Shown here: piece after piece, positions 8,711 through 17,078 of the stretch
How positions within the stretch are numbered: position 1 is the first letter of the stretch
Layout of the letters: each line of letters starts with the position of its first letter
Origin: Saprospiraceae bacterium
GTDB taxonomy: Bacteria; Bacteroidota; Bacteroidia; Chitinophagales; Saprospiraceae
Assembly (NCBI GenBank): GCA_022841345.1
Contig: JALHRR010000005.1
Location: 62,001 to 126,000, forward strand
DNA: 64,000 nt
Direction: 5' to 3'
Program-made: the position numbers and the translations under genes
Notes under the pieces: model-generated
Told to the model about the DNA's origin: nothing
Database searches by the model: none
What the model saw: only the letters and a program-made list of their open reading frames with translations

Positions 8711-9244
8711 TCAGTCATATTTAATCCGTTTATTTAGAATATTACGAATTTCCATATCATCTGAATTCACTCCAATTACAATTCCTCTGGGATCCACCAG
8801 AAAGGTGGCGGGAATATTGCGGACACCATAAGCCTTTGCCCATTTTGAATCAAATCTGTCCATCGTGCTGATGTGGTGAGGCCAGAATAATTTATCTGAT
8901 TCAATAGCTTGAATCCATGCTGCTGAATCCGTTTCAATTCCGATGGAAAACACATGGAAATGTCGACCATCTATGAATTGCTTGTCATGATATTCTTCAT
9001 ACAGTGACCTTATTCCTGCATTTGCTTTTCTGCAGGGGCCGCACCAGCTTCCCCAAAAATCGATCAATACATAACTTTCTCTCAGCGAGATTAAGTCCAC
9101 CCCATTACCCTGATAGGACAATCCGTTGATCATGGGTGCTTCGTCGCCATTTACGATTCCCGGCTTCTGATATAAATATCTCGCCAGTAAAATGACGCCC
9201 ATAATGCCCGCCATTGCTAAAATTGTCTTTAATGTTTTTTTCAT
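8711..9244 (-). CDS. TlpA/ResA-like thioredoxin-fold protein
   Basis: From ATG 9244 the protein has 177 residues; a TTG two codons upstream is less likely. One N-terminal membrane helix (ILAMAGIMGVILLARYLY) anchors it in the inner membrane with the thioredoxin domain outside. The redox motif is WCGPC in DFWGSWCGPCRKANAG, and the cis-proline region reads VRNIPATFLVDPRG. Proteins of this type reduce or oxidise disulfides in exported proteins or in cytochrome c maturation; the partner is unknown. It lies upstream of grpE on the same strand with a 65-bp gap. Confidence 0.88.
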   Translation of the reverse strand: MKKTLKTILAMAGIMGVILLARYLYQKPGIVNGDEAPMINGLSYQGNGVDLISLRESYVLIDFWGSWCGPCRKANAGIRSLYEEYHDKQFIDGRHFHVFSIGIETDSAAWIQAIESDKLFWPHHISTMDRFDSKWAKAYGVRNIPATFLVDPRGIVIGVNSDDMEIRNILNKRIKYD

Positions 9245-9417
9245 CCACAAATGATCTGCAGATGAGCAGGAAATTTAATTCCAAAACTCATCCTGATAAA
9301 TTGTCCTTGTATCAGGTTTTATCTGATTCAGGCCTCTAAAGTAACGCTTCTGTTTACTAAATATCTTATTGCGGGTAGAAGTTCATCCACTATAGCCTTA
9401 CATTTGGTTAAAAAAAG

Positions 9418-10602
9418 GTGAAAATTCATTCTGTATTGATAAATGGTGTATTGTCGGCATTGGAAGAAATCTTCTTTACCGGACGATATGCAGACAAGGT
9501 AATTGAATATGTTCTCAGGCAACATCCCAAGTGGGGATCACGTGACAGGGGCTTTGTAGCCTCCTCTGCTTATGATATTGTCCGGCACAAAAGATATCTG
9601 ATGTACCTCTCCCGGCTAGACAAACTGGAGACCAGTGAAGATCTGCGAAAATTACTGGATATTTATCTGCTTTGGAAAAATGGAGACCGGCTTCCGGATC
9701 AGGGAATCAGAGGAAATAGCAGTGCTGAACCGGGTTTGGGAATTAAATATTCTTTCCCAGACTGGTTTGTCGGGAAATTGGAAGAGGATTATGGAGCAGC
9801 AACTGAAGATATTCTCATGAGTCTGAACAGAGAAGCTTCCGTGGTACTCAGGACGAATACTTTAAAATGCAGCAGATCTCAATTGCAACATTCGCTTCAG
9901 GAAGAATCTATTAACACAAAGCCTTTACAAGTGGCTGAGGCTTTAGAATTAAGCGCCCGAAAAAATGTCTTTCAGACAAAGTCCTTCAAACTGGGCTGGT
10001 TTGAAGTACAGGATACTGCTTCTCAGGAAGTGGGACATTTTTTACAAACAGAACCCGGAATGCAGGTTATAGATGCTTGCGCAGGAGCAGGAGGAAAAAG
10101 TCTTCACTTATCAGCATTGAGCAAAGGTAAAGGCCGGGTACTTTCCATGGATGTAGAAGCACATAAGCTGGAAATACTGAAGAAAAGAGCTCGCCGGGGA
10201 GGGTGTGGCAATATTGAAACAAGGATTATTACCGACAATAAAGTAATCAAAAGATTGGCTTCCAAGGCTGACAGGGTACTCCTGGATGTTCCTTGCAGCG
10301 GATCAGGGGTCATCAGGCGCAATCCTGATTCCAAATGGAAATTGAGTCCTGAAATGATTGAGGATCTGAAGATTAAGCAATTTCAGATTCTATCTCAATA
10401 CGCTCAAATGGTCAAACCCGGTGGCAAGCTGGTGTATGCTACCTGCAGCATATTCAAACAAGAAAATGAGGCCCAGGTAGCCAGATTTTTATCAGAAAAT
10501 GATGCATTTGTCCTTGAAATTGAACAAACTTTGCTGCCTAATGTCTATGGTTATGACGGCTTCTATATGGCCCGGATGAAACGTAAAGATTCCAGGGAAT
10601 AA
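9418..10602 (+). CDS. rsmB: 16S rRNA m5C967 methyltransferase RsmB-like
   Basis: A 394-residue RNA (cytosine-C5) methyltransferase of the RsmB/NOL1/NOP2/Sun family. It starts with GTG preceded by an A-rich stretch and AGG; no suitable ATG exists before conserved sequence. The N-terminal third is a NusB-like helical RNA-binding region (KWGSRDRGFVASSAYDIVRH). The catalytic domain has the SAM motif DACAGAGGKS (about 219-228), DVPCSGSG (about 290) and YATCS (about 341), whose two cysteines act in release and catalysis. The usual target is C967 of 16S rRNA. Some Bacteroidota paralogues modify other positions. Confidence 0.88.
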   Translation: MKIHSVLINGVLSALEEIFFTGRYADKVIEYVLRQHPKWGSRDRGFVASSAYDIVRHKRYLMYLSRLDKLETSEDLRKLLDIYLLWKNGDRLPDQGIRGNSSAEPGLGIKYSFPDWFVGKLEEDYGAATEDILMSLNREASVVLRTNTLKCSRSQLQHSLQEESINTKPLQVAEALELSARKNVFQTKSFKLGWFEVQDTASQEVGHFLQTEPGMQVIDACAGAGGKSLHLSALSKGKGRVLSMDVEAHKLEILKKRARRGGCGNIETRIITDNKVIKRLASKADRVLLDVPCSGSGVIRRNPDSKWKLSPEMIEDLKIKQFQILSQYAQMVKPGGKLVYATCSIFKQENEAQVARFLSENDAFVLEIEQTLLPNVYGYDGFYMARMKRKDSRE

Positions 10603-10628
10603 ATTCCATTTTTTTCAAAATTATCTAT

Positions 10629-11486
10629 ATGATCATCGACCCTAAAAATATTGCCGTAAAAGATCTTCATCAATTCATAGTGGGGGCTGTGGCACCACGC
10701 CCAATTGCTTTTGTAAGCACTGTTGACGAAAATGGAGTCCCCAATCTGGCACCTTATAGTTTCTTCAACGCATTTAGTTCAAATCCTCCCATCCTGGTTT
10801 TTAGCTCCAACAGAAGGGTAGGCAATAATACTACCAAGGATACACTTCACAATGTTCAGGCTACAAGACAATGTGTAATACAGGTTGTGACGCATGATAT
10901 TGTACGGCAAATGGCATTAAGCAGTGTAGATTATCCGGCAGATGTGGACGAATTTAAGAAAGCTGGATTTACTCCACTACCATCCATCCATGTGAAGCCA
11001 TTCAGAGTCAAAGAATCACCCATTCAAATGGAATGTGAAGTACAGGATATTATTACATTGGGTGATCATGGAGGAGCAGGACATCTCGTGATTTGCAGGG
11101 TACTTTGCATGCATGTGGATGAAAAAGTACTGGATGAAAATGAAAGAATTGATCCAGACAAACTGGACCTGATGGGCAGGCTTGGAAGAGCATATTACAC
11201 TCGTGCCAGCGGTGCGGCGGTGGAAACAATTTATCAGCCATTCAATGAAATAGGAATCGGATTTGATCAACTGCCGGATGCTATCAGACAAAGTTCCATT
11301 CTTACCGGAAATGAAATCGCTGAATTGGCAGCACTGACAAAAGCTCCGGAAATCAGCGAAGAAGACAAACATTTCATTAATGACCTGAGCAGGGAAGATG
11401 TCCATTTTAAAATAAGAGAATTGCTTTCAAAAAAGGATGTTATGCAGGCTGCTAAAATAGCATGGGCAGATGCTGGCAGAGCTTAG
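10629..11486 (+). CDS. Flavin reductase-like (FMN-binding) domain protein
   Basis: A 285-residue protein whose first 200 residues form a flavin reductase-like split-barrel domain: VGAVAPRPIAFVSTVDENG, then LAPYSFFNAFSSNPP and ILVFSSNRR, typical for FMN contact. KFRVKESPIQMECEV-like strands follow. The C-terminal 80 residues are helical and extend past the usual domain. Such proteins bind FMN and often supply reduced flavin to an oxygenase, but no oxygenase is nearby. It starts 26 bp after rsmB and may be co-transcribed with it. It overlaps the converging protease gene by 4 bp. Confidence 0.88.
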   Translation: MIIDPKNIAVKDLHQFIVGAVAPRPIAFVSTVDENGVPNLAPYSFFNAFSSNPPILVFSSNRRVGNNTTKDTLHNVQATRQCVIQVVTHDIVRQMALSSVDYPADVDEFKKAGFTPLPSIHVKPFRVKESPIQMECEVQDIITLGDHGGAGHLVICRVLCMHVDEKVLDENERIDPDKLDLMGRLGRAYYTRASGAAVETIYQPFNEIGIGFDQLPDAIRQSSILTGNEIAELAALTKAPEISEEDKHFINDLSREDVHFKIRELLSKKDVMQAAKIAWADAGRA

Positions 11487-12706
11487 AGTAAATCTCTTAG
11501 TGTAAACTCAAATTTCATCTTCTCCTCCCCTCTCAATATTTTTAACCGAATCTTTTTTCCCACACGGGCAGTCAGCTTATTTGTGACCTTGTCAAAAGAA
11601 TAAATTCGGACCGGGAAACCACCTATGGATAATATACGGTCTCCCGGCAGCAATCCGGCCTCTGCGGCAGGGGTCCCGGACAGGACATCCAAGATAGATA
11701 TTTCATCCAGAAAAAGACCTGTATTAATCAGAATCAGGCCACTCCTGTCATATTTGATACCTTTTTTGAACAATTTGTTGGGCTTGAAGTATAAAATCTC
11801 CTTTCGATAATCCAGGACCAATGTAAATCTGCTAAGCAACACATTTCCAATAATCCCATCCCTTGTCTGATTGATCATGAAACTATCTGACTCCTCCAAT
11901 TTTTGATAATTTGCCAGGAGTTCGTTGAATGCATAAGGACCAAACCCCAGACTTTGGACCTTGCCTACATAACCTTTAAGATTTCCACCCAGACCAATAC
12001 CCAGATTACCGGTCACAAATTTTTCCGGAATATTGATATTATTTTTATCAGATGAATAATACAAAGCGGATAAAGATGCCCCCGTATCTAATAATAACCT
12101 CGCGACACTTTCCTTTTTATCTGCAGTTACCAGCTTTGAATCAATATATGGCTTACCTTTTTGTATAAACATCGGCATACTTTCAAAGCGTCTTCCAGGT
12201 CCGGAATATTGAGCAATTGGATGTAGTGTCATTTTCAATTGCTGGTAATTGAATTCAACTATGAAGTTTTTTAACACATTCGAACCCAGAATTCCGAATA
12301 TGTTTACACCAACCAATTTGTCCAGTTCTATAAAATCTTCCTCCAGGATCAATAAATCAGTACGAATGGATATTTTATTTTCCAGCTTTAATTCCATTCT
12401 CTGCGAAATAAAAGCATACAACTGCGTGGATAAATCTGCTCCCATAATACGAACTCTCCTATCGTATTGCATTCCCAACAGATCCGAAATTTCTTTTTTC
12501 AACAATATTGTATGCTCCGCACCGGTATCCACTATAAATTTCAGAGGTAGCCCCTGGACGTTTACAGTAATGACAATAAAATTATTGTGATACTCAAATG
12601 GGACTGCGACTTTTTCTATCCGTTCCTTGTAAGTAAGTGTTTGTCCATACAAAGTGCACTGACAAATGAAGCTGATGATAAGTATAAGTATGTATGATTT
12701 AAACAC
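11483..12706 (-). CDS. Exported retropepsin-like aspartyl protease with PDZ domain
   Basis: A 407-residue protein starting with GTG (no other start lies before the signal peptide, residues 1-22, ending TLYGQ). It has two retropepsin-like halves, each with an Asp motif: FIVDTGAEHTILL (about 58-70) and LLLDTGASLSALYY (about 205-218). Thus a single chain supplies both active-site aspartates. A PDZ domain lies at the C-terminus (TPAAEAGLLPGDRILSIGG). This architecture is common in Bacteroidota, where its substrates are mostly unknown; periplasmic location is expected. A second double-Asp protease lies at 16122 without PDZ. Confidence 0.87.
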   Translation of the reverse strand: MFKSYILILIISFICQCTLYGQTLTYKERIEKVAVPFEYHNNFIVITVNVQGLPLKFIVDTGAEHTILLKKEISDLLGMQYDRRVRIMGADLSTQLYAFISQRMELKLENKISIRTDLLILEEDFIELDKLVGVNIFGILGSNVLKNFIVEFNYQQLKMTLHPIAQYSGPGRRFESMPMFIQKGKPYIDSKLVTADKKESVARLLLDTGASLSALYYSSDKNNINIPEKFVTGNLGIGLGGNLKGYVGKVQSLGFGPYAFNELLANYQKLEESDSFMINQTRDGIIGNVLLSRFTLVLDYRKEILYFKPNKLFKKGIKYDRSGLILINTGLFLDEISILDVLSGTPAAEAGLLPGDRILSIGGFPVRIYSFDKVTNKLTARVGKKIRLKILRGEEKMKFEFTLRDLL

Positions 12707-12761
12707 TTATGATTACTATTATTTAAATTCGGATCCAGATCTCTGATTCAAACTAACTTAT

Positions 12762-13715
12762 TTAAATTTCCCTATGATCTATCGTTTTATATTTTTCAGT
12801 TCCACCCCGGGTTGTATTACGGTAATTGATGAATCCGGCCAGGGCAAATCCGGAAATTAAATGCCAAATTGCCCACCATGCAGCTACAAGAACCATGCTT
12901 CCCAGGCCATCATAAAAATTGTAGATGATAATTAAACCCAGTCCTGAATTCTGAATACCGGTTTCAAACATGATCGTAATTCTATCCTTTTTATTCAGAC
13001 CGATTAGTTTGGAAAGTGACCACCCGGCAGCGAATGCAATTGCATTGTGGATCAAAACCAAAATGAAAACCAGCCTGATATAAATCAGCAGCTTGTCTGC
13101 GTTGGAAATCAAGGCTCCAATTACAATTCCGGAAAAAATCAACATGGATATTATTTTAACCAGTTTCTTTATTTTTTCAGTCAATGTGGGCAAGTAATAC
13201 ACAAAGAATAGTCCAAGCACGAGTGGAATCATCACCAGCTGAACCAATATCCATATCAGTTTTAAGGGGTCCAGCTCAAACTCTTTTAAAATCTCTTGTG
13301 TGGGCTCGTATTGATTTCCATAAAATATCAGATTTAATGGAGTTACGATGAATGCGAGCACAGTAGTAATAGAGGTAAGTGTCACGGATAGTGCTGCATT
13401 GCCTTTAGATAGATGAACTAAAAAATTTGATATATTCCCTCCCGGGCAAGCCGCTACCATCATCATACCTAAAGCTACTCCCGGATGAGGTTGTAAAATC
13501 AAGACCAATACAAATGTCAGGAAAGGTAACAATAGCCACTGTGAGGCAAGTCCAGCTAAAATAGGTTTCGGTGTCCTGAACAAGGCTTTGAAATCTTCCA
13601 ACTTGATATCCAGCGCCACTCCAAACATGAGAAATCCCAAACAAATGTTGATCCAGAACAATTGATCAACACTTACAACTAAGTTCAAATTATCAATATC
13701 GACAACTTCATTCAT
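12762..13715 (-). CDS. Bile acid:sodium symporter-like (BASS/SBF) membrane protein
   Basis: A 317-residue inner-membrane protein with about nine hydrophobic segments. The region MVAACPGGNISNFLVHLSKG is the signature of the BASS family, where Pro-Gly-Gly-Asn and nearby residues bind Na+ and substrate. FETGIQNSGLGLIII matches the second unwound helix. Bacterial members import organic anions such as bile acids, pantoate or 2-keto acids with Na+; the substrate here is unknown. It lies 55 bp upstream of the protease gene on the same strand and could share its transcript. Confidence 0.88.
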   Translation of the reverse strand: MNEVVDIDNLNLVVSVDQLFWINICLGFLMFGVALDIKLEDFKALFRTPKPILAGLASQWLLLPFLTFVLVLILQPHPGVALGMMMVAACPGGNISNFLVHLSKGNAALSVTLTSITTVLAFIVTPLNLIFYGNQYEPTQEILKEFELDPLKLIWILVQLVMIPLVLGLFFVYYLPTLTEKIKKLVKIISMLIFSGIVIGALISNADKLLIYIRLVFILVLIHNAIAFAAGWSLSKLIGLNKKDRITIMFETGIQNSGLGLIIIYNFYDGLGSMVLVAAWWAIWHLISGFALAGFINYRNTTRGGTEKYKTIDHREI

Positions 13716-13904
13716 AAGCGAAATATAGCTCAGATTTTAACAGGATGATTACTTTCCTGCACATTTGAATAAGTCAATTTACTTTAGATCCCGAATTTCA
13801 ATACTTACCAGCACATAGGTATCATGAGAAAAAAATAACTTTAGGCAGCGAAGGAGCCAGTCCATTCGTTTCAATAATGAAATTTAGAACCTACATATCA
13901 TGAG

Positions 13905-14456
13905 ATGAGTTTTGTAATCAGTGTGAATTTTAAAGAAGCAGATATCATAACCGCTTGTGTCAGGCAGGAACGCTGGGCGCAAAAGCGACTGTATGAAGAG
14001 TACTATGGAGTGCTCATGGGAGTCTGTTTAAGGTACGCTGATGATCAAAATACTGCTATGGATATGTTGCATGACAGCTTTATGAAAATATTCAGATCAA
14101 TACAGTCATACCAGGAAGGCACTTCACTTATTGCATGGATGAGACGAATCGTAATCAATACCTGTATCGATCATTATCGCAAGAGCAAAAGACATCAGGT
14201 AGATCAGCTGGATAATGCTGTCAATATTTCAGAAACAAGTGCAGATGTTTTTAGTCAAATGAGAGAATCAGAATTACTGAAAGCTATCCAGCAATTAAGT
14301 CCTATGTACCGTGCAATCTTCAATTTATTTGTAATCGAAGGATTTTCACACAGAGAAATTGGTGAACAACTTGGAATTATGGAAAGCACATCCAGATCAA
14401 ATCTGGCAAAGGCCAGACTCAAATTGCAGGAAATAATTCAAATGACAGAGCTCTGA
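13905..14456 (+). CDS. ECF RNA polymerase sigma factor
   Basis: A 183-residue sigma-70 factor of the ECF group. Region 2 is present (RWAQKRLYEEYYGVLMGVCL, DMLHDSFMKIFRSIQSY) and region 4 carries the helix-turn-helix FSHREIGEQLGIMESTSRSN. Regions 1.2 and 3 are absent, as usual. It is followed 4 bp later by an anti-sigma-like membrane protein, the normal partner arrangement. Bacteroidota ECF factors of this kind control envelope, T9SS or polysaccharide genes. The downstream protease and CBM48 genes may be part of its regulon; that is inference. Confidence 0.92.
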   Translation: MSFVISVNFKEADIITACVRQERWAQKRLYEEYYGVLMGVCLRYADDQNTAMDMLHDSFMKIFRSIQSYQEGTSLIAWMRRIVINTCIDHYRKSKRHQVDQLDNAVNISETSADVFSQMRESELLKAIQQLSPMYRAIFNLFVIEGFSHREIGEQLGIMESTSRSNLAKARLKLQEIIQMTEL

Positions 14457-14460
14457 AAAA

Positions 14461-15996
14461 ATGAAGAAAAGACATCCATATAATAAGCCGTTGAACTCTG
14501 ATGAAAATATCAGGAAAATGTTCCGGGACTTCCAGGCACCATATGCTCCGGAATCATGGGATAAATTGTCTCAAAAAATGGACAATGCAATACCTTTTAT
14601 TTCCTTAAATGATTCAGAAGTAAAGTCAGATCTTGCCAATTTAACTATGCCATACAATTCCGGTTCATGGAATGTTTTGGAACAAAGACTGGAAACTTAT
14701 GAGAAAAGAAAAAAATCCATACTCAGAGGCAAGATTGTTGAGTTGGCAATGTTTTTCTTTGTTTTTTACTTCTTTGCCGGTTCACTGAACAAGCCTTTTG
14801 ATCTTTCGCATAAAGAAACCATTATAGTAAGTCAGGATTCAAACCTACACCCTGAATCAAAGTCTGATTCACAAGTAAATAATGGCAATCTTAATGATTC
14901 TGAAGCTGCATCCTCAGCATCCATCATGCTGAACTCTGAATCAAAGAAATTACCGGAGTCTTCATTGAAAAAATCTCCGAATGATAAGCCTGTCAACTTT
15001 GCTAAGAAAACTTCAGCTGCCAATTCCAATCAGTCCGGGGTTATTTCAGAACCAAATTCAGTTCAAGCTAAACAGGCAGCAACAGTTGAGTCGCCGCTTC
15101 ATTCTAACAGCGAATCTCTGATAGCTGAAACCCCTGCCATACCGGGGACATCTTTGGAAATGACTGCAGTTTCAAATGATATTTTGATCAGTGAAACAAA
15201 AACGGACCTTGAAAAATTGCCTCTTCTCACTTCACAAATTGAGCCTGAAAATATAGATCAACAAGAATGGGTTCTTCCTACTTTATACCCCGGCAATTTT
15301 GACAATAAGAAATTCAGCTTTCTTGTAGGTGCAGTCATCGGTTATGATAAAGATTTGATCAAATCTCCATTTCCCAATCAACAGTCAGAAGTGATGTTGG
15401 GTCGGATTGAAGACAATTTCCGTATGGGTTTGAATCTGTCAATGGATATGAATGCAGTGGAACTCAGTGCAGGCATCCATTACCTGATCAAAAATTATAA
15501 AAGCGTGTATGCCGGAGAGAATCAGGTTCGAATTGCCAGCATACCGCTCATTCTGAAGCTAAAATTACCATTTGCAGGATTCATGAGAGGCTATGTTGCA
15601 GGAGGAGTATCTGGAAATTATGTAATTCACGCCAATTATGCGGAGCATGATTATTTCAGAGACAGACCACAATTGGACTATATTGAAAACAACGCGAGAG
15701 CTGCAGGTTACAGTCTGCTATCCAGTGCCAGCTACAAAAACGGAATATTCGAAGGCGAAACTATACGTGGAAATCATTTCTACACCGCAAATATTGCCAT
15801 CGGCCTTGAAGCCCATCTCAACAAAACATACAGTCTCTTTTTTGAGCAGGCATACAGCCATCATTTGAAGGGAAGTGCAATCGGACCGGCATTTGACCAC
15901 TTTTTTTCATCTACTACCCTGGCAGGATTGAGGTATAGGATTCAAAACAATTCTAATAAACTTAGCTCTTCAAAAACCGCAAAAAACGTTCGTTGA
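14461..15996 (+). CDS. Anti-sigma-like membrane protein with C-terminal beta-barrel-like domain
   Basis: A 511-residue protein starting 4 bp after the sigma factor. Residues 1-85 are cytoplasmic and contain a duplicated motif, PYAPESWDKLSQKM (28-41) and PYNSGSWNVLEQRL (64-77). One membrane helix follows (KIVELAMFFFVFYFFAG, about 91-107). Residues 110-270 form a long Ser/Glu/Asn-rich linker able to cross the periplasm. The last 230 residues are beta-strand rich with outer-membrane-barrel character (FRMGLNLSMDMNAVELSAGI; ending FSSTTLAGLRYRI). This would link an inner-membrane anti-sigma region to a surface domain. Direct binding of the sigma factor is inferred from position. Confidence 0.7.
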   Translation: MKKRHPYNKPLNSDENIRKMFRDFQAPYAPESWDKLSQKMDNAIPFISLNDSEVKSDLANLTMPYNSGSWNVLEQRLETYEKRKKSILRGKIVELAMFFFVFYFFAGSLNKPFDLSHKETIIVSQDSNLHPESKSDSQVNNGNLNDSEAASSASIMLNSESKKLPESSLKKSPNDKPVNFAKKTSAANSNQSGVISEPNSVQAKQAATVESPLHSNSESLIAETPAIPGTSLEMTAVSNDILISETKTDLEKLPLLTSQIEPENIDQQEWVLPTLYPGNFDNKKFSFLVGAVIGYDKDLIKSPFPNQQSEVMLGRIEDNFRMGLNLSMDMNAVELSAGIHYLIKNYKSVYAGENQVRIASIPLILKLKLPFAGFMRGYVAGGVSGNYVIHANYAEHDYFRDRPQLDYIENNARAAGYSLLSSASYKNGIFEGETIRGNHFYTANIAIGLEAHLNKTYSLFFEQAYSHHLKGSAIGPAFDHFFSSTTLAGLRYRIQNNSNKLSSSKTAKNVR

Positions 15997-16121
15997 TATA
16001 CCGATAAGAAAAGATTCGTCTATAAATATTGCGCTATTGACAGAATCCGTCTACTTTCGAAAAAAAAAGCATTCGCCCACTATTTCTGATATTATTCCTT
16101 ACGCAATTCTGCAGTATTTTA

Positions 16122-17078
16122 ATGGCTGCAAATGCACCTCTGAAAGCTCATCACGAGCCATTACAGTTTTTTCATTTAGGGACATATCAGGGAAGCTCAC
16201 TGGATCTTCATATACTTGAAAGTACTCCTGCCTTTATCAAATTCCCGTTTAGAAAAGTAAGAAACCTGATATTGCTGGAAGGGATGGCTAACCGTCTGGA
16301 TGGATACTTTATACTTGATACCGGGGCGCCTTATCTGGTTTTAAATAAGACATATTTCAGGGATAGTCAAATCAAAGCTGAATGGCTGGCAGGTGGCGTC
16401 GGTGGCGCACAATCTGCTGCTTTTTCAACACAAATTGAGGAATTAAAAATTCAGGAATTGTCATGGACAGACGTCGAGGCAGATGTGCTGGCACTGAATC
16501 ACATTGAAAATAAATTAGGAGCAAAAATTCTCGGACTACTGGGAAATGCTTTGTTTGAGAAATATGAAATGGAGATCAATCTGGAAGAACAAGTGATGAT
16601 TCTTCACACTCTGGACAGAAAAGGTAACAGGATTCAGAATCCGGAAAAATGTAACTACAGAAATTCAAAATGCAGAGGCAAATTGAAACCGCACAGCAAT
16701 ATGATTCTGATAGATGCAAAAATTGCAGGAAAGAAAATGGTACTTTGCATGGATACAGGTGCTGAGATGTTGGTTCTCAATAAAATACTAAGAAAGAAAG
16801 TACTCAATCAGGTCGCAGTTGATAAACGTATGATCCTGAATGGAACGGATGGAAATAAAATCGAGGTTCTTGGCGGTACCTTGTATGAACTAAATCTGCC
16901 GGGAGCGGATTTATGTGATATCCCTGCTATCATTGCATCACTTGATGATATGGGTAAAGCCTATAATATCCATATAGACGGAATGATTGGGCATTCATTG
17001 CTGGATAAAGGCATTTTTAGTGTTAATTTTGTAAGGAAAGAATGGAGTTTTCGACCGTTTAGTCAAGAAGAAGAATGA
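16122..17078 (+). CDS. Retropepsin-like aspartyl protease with unresolved N-terminus
   Basis: A protein of 318 residues from the first ATG, with two retropepsin-like Asp motifs, FILDTGAPYLVLNK and LCMDTGAEMLVLNK, so both catalytic aspartates lie in one chain as in the gene at 11483, but without a PDZ domain. The annotated ATG probably is not the true start. In the same frame just upstream, 16062-16121 reads KKSIRPLFLILFLTQFCSIL and leads into MAANA, a good signal peptide, but there is no ATG, GTG or TTG before an in-frame TGA at 16038-16040. A run of nine A (16060-16068) links it to another frame starting at TTG 16037. Frameshift, slippage or an ATT start at 16071 are possible. The next gene overlaps by 4 bp. 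Confidence 0.8.
   Translation: MAANAPLKAHHEPLQFFHLGTYQGSSLDLHILESTPAFIKFPFRKVRNLILLEGMANRLDGYFILDTGAPYLVLNKTYFRDSQIKAEWLAGGVGGAQSAAFSTQIEELKIQELSWTDVEADVLALNHIENKLGAKILGLLGNALFEKYEMEINLEEQVMILHTLDRKGNRIQNPEKCNYRNSKCRGKLKPHSNMILIDAKIAGKKMVLCMDTGAEMLVLNKILRKKVLNQVAVDKRMILNGTDGNKIEVLGGTLYELNLPGADLCDIPAIIASLDDMGKAYNIHIDGMIGHSLLDKGIFSVNFVRKEWSFRPFSQEEE

Noticed and set aside
9291..9315. Hairpin CCTGATA..TATCAGG with a T-rich tail before rsmB
   Set aside because: It points along the plus strand where no gene precedes it; the stem is only 7 bp, so a terminator call is not supported.
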